From: Romboutsia_E sp900604535
Lineage (GTDB): Bacteria; Bacillota; Clostridia; Peptostreptococcales; Peptostreptococcaceae
Assembly: GCF_900604535.1 (NCBI RefSeq)
Contig: NZ_UWOT01000002.1
Location: 248,001 to 312,000, forward strand
Length of the DNA: 64,000 nucleotides
Direction: 5' to 3'
Part shown: piece after piece, positions 36,313 to 44,963 of the stretch
How the letters are laid out: each line of letters begins with the position of its first letter
How positions within the stretch are numbered: position 1 is the stretch's first letter
Made by a program: the position numbers and the translations under genes
The notes under the pieces: model-generated
What the model saw: the letters and a program-made list of their open reading frames with translations, nothing else
Databases searched by the model: none
Told to the model about the DNA's origin: nothing

Positions 36313-38322
36313 ATGAATTCTAATTTAAATGAAAAGTGTATAAATGCAATAAGAATACTCTCTGCAGATGCTATACAAAAAGCAAACTCAGGTCATCCAG
36401 GATTACCTTTAGGTTCAGCTGCAATGGCATTTACATTATGGTCAAAAATGAATCATAATGGAAAAAATCCAAAATGGCAAAATAGAGATAGATTTATTTT
36501 ATCAGCAGGGCATGGTTCTATGTTAGAATACTCATTATTACATTTATTCGGATATAAAGTAAGTATAGATGATATAAAAAACTTTAGACAAACAGGAAGT
36601 ATAACAGCAGGTCATCCTGAATATAATCATACTCCAGGTGTTGAGATAACTACAGGACCTTTAGGACAAGGTATATGTAATGCTGTAGGTATGGCTATTG
36701 CAGAAGAATATTTAGCTAATAAATTTAATAAAGAAAAGTATAATATAGTTGATCATTATACTTACTCAATAGTAGGTGATGGTTGTTTAATGGAAGGTAT
36801 ATCAGGAGAGGCAAGTTCATTAGCAGGAACATTAGGGCTTTGAAAACTTATAGTTTTATATGATTCTAATAAAATCTCTATAGAAGGAAGTACTGATATA
36901 GCATTTACAGAAGATGTTGCTAAGAGATACGAAAGTTATAACTGGCAAGTTATTAAAGTTTCTGATGGTAATGATATAGAAGCTATAAACAATGCTATAG
37001 ATGAAGCTAAAGCAGAAACTTCAAAACCTTCTATGATAATAGTAAGTACTAAGATAGGATATGGTTGTCCTGCAAAAGAAGGAAAAGCATCTGCTCATGG
37101 AGAGCCACTAGGAATAGATAATATAAAAGCTTTTAGAGAAAATCTTAATTGGCCAAGTGAAGTTCCTTTTGAAGTTCCAAGCGAAGTATATGAAAATATG
37201 GATAAATACATAAAATCTGGAGAAGAAAAAGAAGCTAATTGGAATTCATTATTACAATCTTATAAAAATGAATATCCAGAATTAGCTAAAGAATATGATT
37301 TATGGTTTAATAAAGATATAAATGAAAAAGCTTTATTAGAAAATGAAGAATTCTGGAGTTTTGATAAAGAAATGGCAACTAGAGAATCTTCGGGAATATT
37401 AATAAATAGATTAAAAGATTTAGTACCAAATCTTATAGGTGGTTCAGCTGATTTAGCTCCATCTAATAAAACTTATATGAAGGATAAAGGTGATTTTTCA
37501 AAAGAATATAAAAGTGGATCAAACCTTCATTTTGGAGTTAGAGAACATGCAATGGCAGCTATTTGTAATGGAATGTATGCTCATGGCGGATTAAGAGTAT
37601 TTTGTGCTACATTCTTTGTATTTAGTGATTATATGAAAGCTTCAATGAGACTTTCTTCACTAATGAATTTACCTATATCATATGTATTAACTCATGATAG
37701 TATAGGTGTTGGAGAAGATGGACCAACTCACCAACCAATAGAACAATTAGCAGCTCTTAGAAGTATGCCTAATATGACTGTATTTAGACCGGCAGATTCA
37801 AAAGAAACTGCAGCAGGATGGTATTATTCTATTTCTAATAAAACTACACCAACTTCACTAGTATTAACTAGACAAAAATTACCTTTATACGAAGGTGATG
37901 GAAAAAGAGCATTAAAAGGTGGATATATACTAAGGGATTCTAAAAAAGACAACCCAGATATAATACTTATAGCTTCTGGTTCTGAAGTAGAACTTATATA
38001 TAGAGCATATGATAAACTTAAAGAACAAGGTATAGATTCAAGAGTTGTAAGTATGCCATCATTTGAGTTATTTGATGCTCAAAGTAAAGAATATAAAGAA
38101 AGTGTACTTCCAAATAAAGTAAGATCAAGATTAGGAGTAGAAGCGTTATCTTCATTTGGATGGCATAAATATATAGGACTTGATGGAGATATATTATCAC
38201 TAGATCATTTTGGAGAATCAGGAAATGCAAATGATTTATTTGAAAAATTTGGATTCACTGTAGATAATGTAGTAGAAAAAGCAATTAAAGTAGTAGAAAA
38301 TAATAAAGAATTAGTTTTTTAA
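36313..38322 (+). pseudogene. tkt: Transketolase interrupted by one in-frame TGA
   Basis: Transketolase moves two-carbon units between sugar phosphates using thiamine diphosphate. The frame is open from 36313 to 38322 except for a TGA at 36841-36843 (codon 177). Everything else is intact: QKANSGHPGLPLG, the TPP/Mg start GDGCLMEGISGE, the second-domain YVLTHDSIGVGEDGPTHQP and the C-terminal HFGESG. Family members read LGLGKLIVLYDSN here, so the TGA most simply arose from a GGA glycine by one base change. No restart site follows; the next ATG in frame is 63 codons on. The truncated product (176 residues) would be inactive. It is the last gene of operon 1. Confidence 0.88.
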
Positions 38323-38332
38323 ATAAAATATA

Positions 38333-38368
38333 AAAAAGGGTTACCTTAAAAATTAGGTAGCCCTTTTT
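38333..38368. terminator. Bidirectional terminator between tkt and deoR2
   Basis: A 14-bp stem with one G-U pair (38333-38346 with 38355-38368), A run on one side and T run on the other, between convergent genes. Confidence 0.85.
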
Positions 38369-38369
38369 A

Positions 38370-39131
38370 TTATTCACAAACTGTAATATTTATACCAGAA
38401 TTACGGTATTTTTCTAAAGCTTTATTATCAGCTTTATTATCAGTTATTATTAAGTCTAATTCATTAGATTTACAAAAAGATGCTGTTGAAACATTTTCAA
38501 ACTTAGAAAAATCTAATAAAGCAATTGATTTTTTAGATCTTTTTAACATTTGTTTTTTTAACTCAACTTCATAAATATTAAAGTCAGTTAATCCTTCATT
38601 TAAGGTAAATCCATGAGCAGATACAAAAGATATATCAGCATTTATCTTACTTAATAAATCAACTCCTAGTAGACCTTCAGTACATCCAGAGTTTTTAGTA
38701 ACTATACCACCTATAAATATAACTGTAATATTAGGTACATCCTTTAAAGCTAACATAGCGTAAATTCCGTTTGTAACTACAGTTAGTCTGTCAAATATAT
38801 GTAATTTTTTAGCAAGTGCTAATGATGTAGAACTTGCATCTAATAAAATGCATTGATCGTTTTTTATTAAATTTAGAGCTTCATTAGCTATATTCTCTTT
38901 TTCTATATTGTTTATTTTATCTCTTTTATGAAATTCAAGATTATTTGATTGATCTGGTAAAGTAGCACCACCATGAAATTTCTTTATTAGCTGTTCTTTT
39001 TCTAAAAAGTTAAGGTCATTTCTAATAGTAGCTGCAGAAACATTTAATTGTTCACAAAGCTCATTAGTAGTCATTCTAGTATTCTTATATAGTAATTCCA
39101 TTATTTGATTATGTCGTTCTAGAGTTAGCAT
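38370..39131 (-). CDS. DeoR-family transcriptional repressor (copy 2)
   Basis: A 253-residue paralog of the 28595-29356 regulator with the same length and domain order: HTH MTTNELCEQLNVSAATIRND at about 20-40, then the sugar-phosphate sensor with DASSTSLALAKKL and GGIVTKNSGCTEGLLG. The two differ mainly in the linker (about residues 58-72) and at the C-terminus. It is divergent from operon 2 (AraL-AraM-AraB-AraD-DhaKL) and likely controls it. The ribosome site GGAGGTGATACC is unusually strong. Recent duplication is likely, perhaps tied to duplication of the control region. Confidence 0.9.
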   Translation of the reverse strand: MLTLERHNQIMELLYKNTRMTTNELCEQLNVSAATIRNDLNFLEKEQLIKKFHGGATLPDQSNNLEFHKRDKINNIEKENIANEALNLIKNDQCILLDASSTSLALAKKLHIFDRLTVVTNGIYAMLALKDVPNITVIFIGGIVTKNSGCTEGLLGVDLLSKINADISFVSAHGFTLNEGLTDFNIYEVELKKQMLKRSKKSIALLDFSKFENVSTASFCKSNELDLIITDNKADNKALEKYRNSGINITVCE

Positions 39132-39224
39132 AAGGTATCACCTCCATATTTTATATAAATTATCATTTTTCACTATTATAATTTACTAAAAATATATCAT
39201 ATAAAAAATAAAAAAACAATTTAA

Positions 39225-39244
39225 AAATAAAAATAAAATGAAAA
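39225..39244. promoter_or_regulatory. A-rich candidate DeoR operator shared with operon 1
   Basis: Matches 29486-29505 with one mismatch and lies between deoR2 and operon 2. TATAAT at 39326-39331 is a candidate -10 for operon 2; TTGCGA (39298-39303) with TACCAT (39321-39326), 17 bases apart, is an alternative promoter pair. A second motif AAACGTAAACGAAA lies near 39335. Confidence 0.45.
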
Positions 39245-39425
39245 GAAAGATAAATAACAAAAAAAGAAAAGAAAAGATAATAAATATTAAAAAATGGTTG
39301 CGAAATAATAATTAGGGTACTACCATATAATTATAAACGTAAACGAAATTAATTATAAAAAATAAAAAACAAAAACAAATAAAAGGGAAACTGAAAAAAT
39401 AAATTTGGTTCAGGGAGAGATTATT

Positions 39426-40241
39426 ATGAATACAAACATTAAAGATGTGGAATGTTTTTTATTAGATATGGATGGAACGATATACTTGGGAAATGATTTG
39501 ATTGATGGAGCAAAGGAATTCTTAGAAGAATTAGAAAAACAAAATAAAAGATATATATTTATGACAAATAACTCCTCAAAATCAAAAATAACTTATGTAG
39601 AAAAGTTAAGAAGATTAGGAATAAATTGCCAAGTAGAAAACATATTTACATCAGGGGAAGCTACAGCAATATACTTAAAGGAAGAAAGTAAAAATCCAAA
39701 AGTATTTTTATTAGGAACAAAAGATTTAGAAGAAGAGTTTATAAAACATGGAATAACCTTAGTTAATGATAGTTATGAAAAGCCTGATTATGTAGTATTG
39801 GGATTTGACACAACTCTTACATATGAAAAAATATGGAAAGCATGCGATTATTTAAGAGAAGGGGTTACATATATAGCAACTCACCCAGATTTAAACTGTC
39901 CCCTTGAAGGTGGAAAATATATGCCAGATACTGGCTCAATGATAAAGCTAATAGAAGCTTCAACAGGAAAGTTACCTTATATAATAGGAAAACCAAACAA
40001 AGGTATAGTAGAAGCTATAAGTAAAAAATTTAATATAGAAAAGTCTACAATGGCTATGGTAGGAGATAGATTATATACAGATGTAATGTTAGGAATAAAT
40101 TCAGATATAACATCTGTATTAGTATTGTCAGGGGAAGCTACTATGGGAGACTTAGAAATGTCGGATATAAATCCAACTTATGTATTTAATTCAGTAAAAG
40201 ATATTTATCGTAATATAAAAGAAGTTGATGTATTAGCATAG
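39426..40241 (+). CDS. araL: HAD-superfamily sugar/glycerol phosphatase (NagD/AraL-like)
   Basis: A 271-residue HAD type IIA phosphatase. Motif I LLDMDGTIYLGN near residue 12, motif II FMTNNSSKS, the cap domain, and motifs III/IV with GKPNKG and MVGDRLYTDVMLG are intact. B. subtilis AraL has this fold, works on sugar phosphates, and sits with araM, araB and araD, as here. With AraM it may form glycerol from DHAP, or remove toxic phosphorylated sugars. I use the ATG at 39426, after AGGGAGAGA, rather than an upstream TTG. It is the first gene of operon 2. Confidence 0.88.
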   Translation: MNTNIKDVECFLLDMDGTIYLGNDLIDGAKEFLEELEKQNKRYIFMTNNSSKSKITYVEKLRRLGINCQVENIFTSGEATAIYLKEESKNPKVFLLGTKDLEEEFIKHGITLVNDSYEKPDYVVLGFDTTLTYEKIWKACDYLREGVTYIATHPDLNCPLEGGKYMPDTGSMIKLIEASTGKLPYIIGKPNKGIVEAISKKFNIEKSTMAMVGDRLYTDVMLGINSDITSVLVLSGEATMGDLEMSDINPTYVFNSVKDIYRNIKEVDVLA

Positions 40242-40267
40242 AATAATAAAAAAGTGGGGGAAAATAA

Positions 40268-41626
40268 ATGAATAATAATATTTCCATAGAAAATTTACTA
40301 AAAGGAATACAAAATTGTAGCTGTAAAAGAGATCATAATGTTTCTATAGAAGATGTAATAATAGAAGATAATGCAATTGATAAGCTAGAAAGTTTATTAA
40401 ATAAGTACGGATATAAAAATTTATTTTTAGTATATGATAATAACACTTATAAAGTATGTAATGAGAAAATAAATAAGGCTTTAGAAAATAAAGGATTTAA
40501 TATAAATTCAATGGTTTATGTTAGAGACCATGAATTAACTCCAGATGAAAGATCTTTAGCAGAACTTATGGTGAATTTTAATCCAGGTAATGAGTTTATA
40601 ATAGCAGTTGGATCTGGAGTAATAAATGATATATGTAAATATGCAAGTTATAAATTAAATAAGCCATATATGGTTATTGCAACGGCTCCTTCAATGGATG
40701 GGTATGCATCAAATGTATCTGCACTTACTTTAAACAATTTAAAAGTAACATATCCAGCTAACCTTCCGAAGGCTATAGTGGCAGATATAGAAATATTAAA
40801 AAATGCTCCATACAGAATGATACTTGCTGGATTTGGAGATATAATGGGTAAATTCTCTGCTTTAAAAGATTGGAGATTAGGTCAAATAGTAAATAATGAG
40901 TATGTATGTGAGGAAGTATATGACTTAGTTAATTACTCAATAAATAATGTATTAAAAGAGGCGGAAAATATAAAAAATAGAAACACTTCAGGAATAAAAA
41001 GCTTAATGGATAGCTTAGTTCTTACAGGAATTGGAATGGCATTCGTAGGAAATTCAAGACCAGCTTCAGGTTCAGAACATCACTTATCACATTATATAGA
41101 AATTCAATCATTATTAGGAAACTTTGATATACCATCACATGGAGAAAAAGTAGCATGTGGTACAGTTCTTACTCAAAGATTAAGAGAAAGATTAGTAAAT
41201 ACAAATAAAGAATTAGAAGAAAGTAAAGAATATAAATTTAGTTTAGATGAATGGAAAAAAGATATATTAAGTAAATATAAAGAAGCATCAAATGAAATAT
41301 TTAGCTTATGTGAAAAAAATGATACATTATCAGAATCTAAGAGATTAGAAAGGGTAAATTCAATACATAAAAATAAACAAAAAATAGTAGAACTACTTTC
41401 TAGCGGTCCATCATCTAAAGAAATAATTGATATATATGATTCTATAGGATTAGATTATGATTATTCATTTATAAGTCATGAAATGTTACAAGATGCAGTT
41501 TTATATGCCAAAGAAATAAGAGATAGATATACTATAAGTCACTTATTATGGGACTTAAGATTATTAGATGAGTATAGTAAAGTTATACCAAATGAATATT
41601 ACAAAGAAAAAGCATTATCTAAATAA
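40268..41626 (+). CDS. araM: sn-Glycerol-1-phosphate dehydrogenase (AraM/EgsA family)
   Basis: It reduces DHAP to sn-glycerol-1-phosphate with NAD(P)H. The 452 residues contain the iron-containing-dehydrogenase fold: AVGSGVINDICKYASY for NAD binding, the TAPSMDGYAS loop, and metal ligands in GFGDIMGK, GSEHHLSHY and PSHGEKVACGT. Homologs such as B. subtilis AraM are near 390 residues; the extra length is in the charged C-terminal region (about 330-380). G1P in bacteria serves heptaprenyl-glycerol type lipids or glycerol release by the neighbouring phosphatase. A hairpin (41632-41666) separates it from araB. Confidence 0.88.
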   Translation: MNNNISIENLLKGIQNCSCKRDHNVSIEDVIIEDNAIDKLESLLNKYGYKNLFLVYDNNTYKVCNEKINKALENKGFNINSMVYVRDHELTPDERSLAELMVNFNPGNEFIIAVGSGVINDICKYASYKLNKPYMVIATAPSMDGYASNVSALTLNNLKVTYPANLPKAIVADIEILKNAPYRMILAGFGDIMGKFSALKDWRLGQIVNNEYVCEEVYDLVNYSINNVLKEAENIKNRNTSGIKSLMDSLVLTGIGMAFVGNSRPASGSEHHLSHYIEIQSLLGNFDIPSHGEKVACGTVLTQRLRERLVNTNKELEESKEYKFSLDEWKKDILSKYKEASNEIFSLCEKNDTLSESKRLERVNSIHKNKQKIVELLSSGPSSKEIIDIYDSIGLDYDYSFISHEMLQDAVLYAKEIRDRYTISHLLWDLRLLDEYSKVIPNEYYKEKALSK

Positions 41627-41631
41627 AAATA

Positions 41632-41666
41632 TTAAGGGGCTAGCAAGATAAATATAAGCCCTTTAA
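41632..41666 (+). repeat. Intra-operon hairpin between araM and araB
   Basis: A 10-bp stem with one G-U (41632-41641 with 41657-41666), without a T run. It may set the relative level of the araB-araD part of the transcript. Confidence 0.5.
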
Positions 41667-41736
41667 TAATAGATATTTAGAAGACGTTATCTTATAAATA
41701 TTAATATAAAAATATATTCAAGGGGGAAGTTTTTTA

Positions 41737-43422
41737 ATGAAGTATGTTATAGGAATAGACTATGGAACGCAATCAGGGAGAGCTGTAGTTGTTAATTGCG
41801 AAAATGGAACTGTAGTAGGAGAATCAGTGTATAACTATTCAGATGGGGTTATAGATAAGGTTCTTCCAACAACTAAAGAAGAATTACCAGTTGACTGGGC
41901 ATTACAAAATCCAAATGACTATTTAGAAGTTTTATTTAAGGCAGTTCCAGAAGCTGTAAAAGATTCAAATGTACACAAAGATGATATAATTGGTATAGGT
42001 ATAGACTTTACAGCTTGTACAGTATTACCTATAAATGAAAAAGGTGAAGCACTTTGTAATCTTGATAAATATAAAAATAATCCTCATGCTTGGACTAAAT
42101 TATGGAAGCATCATGGTGGTCAACCAGAAGCTAATATAATAAATGATCTAGCAAAAGAAATGGGAGAAGGATTTTATAAGAGAATAGGTAAAATATCTTC
42201 AGAATTATTATTACCTAAAATATTTGAATTAGTTAACGATGATCCAGATCTTTATGATGAAGTTTATGCATTTATAGAAGGAACTGATTGGGTAACGATG
42301 CAAATGACAGGAAGATTAGTAAGAAGTAATGGAACTTTAGGATATAAGGCATTATGGAATAAAAAAGAAGGATATCCAACTAAAGAATTTATGGCTAAGT
42401 TAAATCCAAAGTTAGAAAACTTCTATGAAGAAAAATTATTTGGTGAAGTAAGGACTTTAGGAGAAAAAGCAGGAGAATTACTACCAGAAATGGCTAAAAA
42501 GATGGGACTTAATCCAGGGATAGCAATATCTTGTGGTAACATAGATGCACATGTTTCAGCTCCAGGATGTGGAGTTGTAGATAGTGGAAAAATGTTAATG
42601 ATAATGGGAACTTCAACATGTGATATTGTAATATCAGAAGAAGAAAAACCAGTTCCAGGAATATTTGGATTAGTTGAAGATGGGGTTGTTCCAGGATTAT
42701 ATGGATATGAAGCAGGTCAAACTGCAGTTGGAGATATATTTGAATGGTTTGTAAATAACTGTGTACCAGAAAATTATTATAAAGAAGCTAAAGAAAGAAA
42801 TATAGGAATACATCAATTATTAGAAGAAAAAGCATCTAAATTAAAGCCAGGTGAAAGTGGTCTTGTAGCACTAGATTGGTTTAATGGAAATAGATCTATA
42901 CTTGTAAATGCAGATTTAACAGGAATGATATTAGGAATGACTCTTCATACTAAGCCAGAGGAAATATACAGAGCATTAATAGAAGCAACTGCATATGGTC
43001 AAAGAGTTATAATAGAATCATTTATAGAACATGGAGTGCCAATAAATGAATTATATGCTTGTGGTGGATTATCACAAAAGAATAATATGTTAATGCAAAT
43101 ATATGCTGATATAACTAATATACCAATAAAAGTATCTGCAGAATTACAAACTACATCATTAGGATCTTCTATGTTTGCAGCAGTAGCAGCAGGTAAAGAT
43201 GCAGGCGGATATGATAATATAGTTCAAGCAGCAAATAATATGGCAAGATTAAAAGATGAAGTATATGTTCCAATTGAAGAAAATGTAGAGATTTATGAAA
43301 GATTATATAAAGAATATAAAATCTTACATGATTATTTTGGAACTGGGATAAATGATGCTATGATAAGATTAAAAAATATTAAAAAAGAAGTTAAAGAAAA
43401 TACTGTAAGTGTACTTGCTTAA
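41737..43422 (+). CDS. araB: Ribulokinase (AraB-type FGGY kinase)
   Basis: It phosphorylates L-ribulose (AraB also accepts other 2-ketopentoses) at C5. The 561 residues match AraB length. The seen FGGY features are GIDYGTQSGRAVVV at the start, DFTACTVLPI, EGTDWVTMQMTG, CGNIDAHVSAPG (catalytic Asp) and the signature LYACGGLSQKNNMLMQIYADI. The araA isomerase that would make L-ribulose from arabinose is absent here, so the ketose may come from a pentitol or be taken up directly. It overlaps the ORF region just before araD; a strong GGGGGA site precedes its ATG. Confidence 0.93.
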   Translation: MKYVIGIDYGTQSGRAVVVNCENGTVVGESVYNYSDGVIDKVLPTTKEELPVDWALQNPNDYLEVLFKAVPEAVKDSNVHKDDIIGIGIDFTACTVLPINEKGEALCNLDKYKNNPHAWTKLWKHHGGQPEANIINDLAKEMGEGFYKRIGKISSELLLPKIFELVNDDPDLYDEVYAFIEGTDWVTMQMTGRLVRSNGTLGYKALWNKKEGYPTKEFMAKLNPKLENFYEEKLFGEVRTLGEKAGELLPEMAKKMGLNPGIAISCGNIDAHVSAPGCGVVDSGKMLMIMGTSTCDIVISEEEKPVPGIFGLVEDGVVPGLYGYEAGQTAVGDIFEWFVNNCVPENYYKEAKERNIGIHQLLEEKASKLKPGESGLVALDWFNGNRSILVNADLTGMILGMTLHTKPEEIYRALIEATAYGQRVIIESFIEHGVPINELYACGGLSQKNNMLMQIYADITNIPIKVSAELQTTSLGSSMFAAVAAGKDAGGYDNIVQAANNMARLKDEVYVPIEENVEIYERLYKEYKILHDYFGTGINDAMIRLKNIKKEVKENTVSVLA

Positions 43423-43441
43423 ATTTTTAGGGGGATTAATA

Positions 43442-44134
43442 ATGCTTGAGAACTTAAAAAAAGAAGTTTTTGAAGCTAATTTAGAATTAGTAAAACATAA
43501 TTTAGTCATATTTACCTGGGGTAATGTAAGTGGAATTGATAGAGAAAAAAATTTAATAGTTATAAAACCAAGTGGAGTTAGTTATGATAGGATGACAGTA
43601 GATGATATGGTTGTTGTAGATTTTGACGGCCATGTAGTTGAAGGAAATTTAAAACCATCATCAGATACAGATACACATATTGAGCTTTATAAAAAGTATG
43701 AGGAAATAGGTGGAGTAGTTCACACTCATTCAACTTTTGCAACTGGATGGGCTCAAGCTAAACTTGGTATCCTACCATTAGGAACTACTCATAGCGATTA
43801 TTTTTATGGAGAGATACCTTGTACTAGAGAGTTAAGTAAAAATGAAGTAGAATATAATTATGAAAAAAATACTGGATTAGTTATACTTGAAGAACTTAAG
43901 AAAAGAAATATAGAACCCCTTAGCATACCAGGTATATTAGTTGCTAGCCATGGTCCATTTGCGTGGGGGAAAGACTCTAAAAATGCAGTTCATAATGCAG
44001 TAGTATTAGAAGAGGTTTCTAAAATGAATTTTATATCAAAGAGTTTAAATCCAAGTATTAGTAATATAAATGATTACGTTCTAGATAAGCACTATCTTCG
44101 TAAACACGGAGAAAACGCTTACTACGGTCAGTAA
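43442..44134 (+). CDS. araD: L-ribulose-5-phosphate 4-epimerase
   Basis: It epimerises L-ribulose-5-P to D-xylulose-5-P by aldol-type chemistry, joining the pentose phosphate pathway. The 230 residues are the standard AraD length, with TWGNVSGIDREKN, KPSGVSYDRM, DTDTHIELYKKY, the zinc His pair in VVHTHSTFAT, THSDYFYGEIPCTR and the third ligand in SHGPFAWG. I choose the ATG at 43442 after AGGGGGA; an earlier in-frame GTG at 43409 overlaps araB and lacks a site. Its product needs transketolase, whose gene in this window is interrupted. Confidence 0.93.
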   Translation: MLENLKKEVFEANLELVKHNLVIFTWGNVSGIDREKNLIVIKPSGVSYDRMTVDDMVVVDFDGHVVEGNLKPSSDTDTHIELYKKYEEIGGVVHTHSTFATGWAQAKLGILPLGTTHSDYFYGEIPCTRELSKNEVEYNYEKNTGLVILEELKKRNIEPLSIPGILVASHGPFAWGKDSKNAVHNAVVLEEVSKMNFISKSLNPSISNINDYVLDKHYLRKHGENAYYGQ

Positions 44135-44170
44135 TTATAAATATATTTAAATTAAAGGGGGACTAAAATA

Positions 44171-44548
44171 ATGGCTATCTTAAGAACAGCTATAGGTGGT
44201 ACTATAGCAGGCTTGTTTGCAGGAGGAGTATGGGGAGCATTTTCAGCACAACCATATGGGATAATAGGAGGTTGGTTTGCAGCATTAGTTATAATTGGCT
44301 TAATGTGGTTTATGAATCATTATGTTGGACTTATACATAATTCAGCAGAAGGATCTTTTGTTGATATGGCAACAGCAATAGGAACTACTTGTATAGTAAG
44401 GGATTTAATTATGAATGGAGTAGTTGAATTACCATCTTCAATACCAACATTTATATGTTTAGCAATAGGAGGAATAATAGGTGGAGCATTAGCTTATGTT
44501 GTTCAAAAAAGTATGGAAAAAGATAGTGAAGAATCTCTAAATGCTTAA
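44171..44548 (+). CDS. Lin0368-type membrane protein, putative polyol/ketose transporter subunit (1)
   Basis: A 125-residue membrane protein with about four helices: AIGGTIAGLFAGGVWGAF, IIGGWFAALVIIGLMWFMNH, a DMATAIGTTCIVRDL segment, and a final GGIIGGALAYVVQ. It resembles the paired small membrane proteins of the Listeria lin0368/lin0369 (lmo0349/lmo0350) region, which also lie beside dhaK/dhaL and pentose phosphate genes and are annotated as putative glycerol transporter subunits. That name is by context only. It pairs with the next gene, which repeats the same core. Confidence 0.7.
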   Translation: MAILRTAIGGTIAGLFAGGVWGAFSAQPYGIIGGWFAALVIIGLMWFMNHYVGLIHNSAEGSFVDMATAIGTTCIVRDLIMNGVVELPSSIPTFICLAIGGIIGGALAYVVQKSMEKDSEESLNA

Positions 44549-44588
44549 ATAATAAAATATATTATAAAAATATAGTGGGGGTATTATA

Positions 44589-44924
44589 ATGACTATACAA
44601 TTTATGTTTACTACAATATTAGGAGGAATTGTATTTGCTTTTTTATGTAACTTTGTTTGGGGTAAATTAGTTGATAATTTTGGACCAATAGGAGGATGGG
44701 TTGCAGCAGGTACACTTGTTGGAACTACTTGGGCCTTAAATCATGGAATAAATTTAGTGCATCAAGGTGGAGGAATATGGATGGATATGGCAATTGCTGC
44801 ATGTTTTGGAGGCCTTACATTCTCAACAATGAATGGTGGTAGTTTAAAAAAATGTGTTCCAACAATATTTGGAACTATAATAGGTGGCATAATAGCAGGA
44901 ACAGCTTTATCAATTATCTTATAA
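44589..44924 (+). CDS. Lin0368/Lin0369-type membrane protein, putative transporter subunit (2)
   Basis: A 111-residue membrane protein clearly related to its neighbour. Both have an N-terminal glycine-rich helix, a GPIGGWVAAGTLVGTTWALNHG / GIIGGWFAALVIIGLMWFMNH block, a WMDMAIA / FVDMATA block, and a C-terminal GTIIGGIIAG / GGIIGG helix. Two such subunits probably form a heteromeric channel or carrier. The conserved H and D residues inside membrane blocks could bind a polyol or proton. GTGGGGG precedes the ATG. It is followed by dhaK. Confidence 0.7.
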   Translation: MTIQFMFTTILGGIVFAFLCNFVWGKLVDNFGPIGGWVAAGTLVGTTWALNHGINLVHQGGGIWMDMAIAACFGGLTFSTMNGGSLKKCVPTIFGTIIGGIIAGTALSIIL

Positions 44925-44963
44925 ATTAAAGATTAAATATAATTAATAAATTTAGGGGGAAAA

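Noticed and set aside
36841..36843. UGA read as glycine (altered genetic code) to explain the transketolase stop
   Set aside because: The DeoR gene at 28595-29356 ends naturally at TGA, and the organism looks like an ordinary clostridium. A point mutation or error is simpler.
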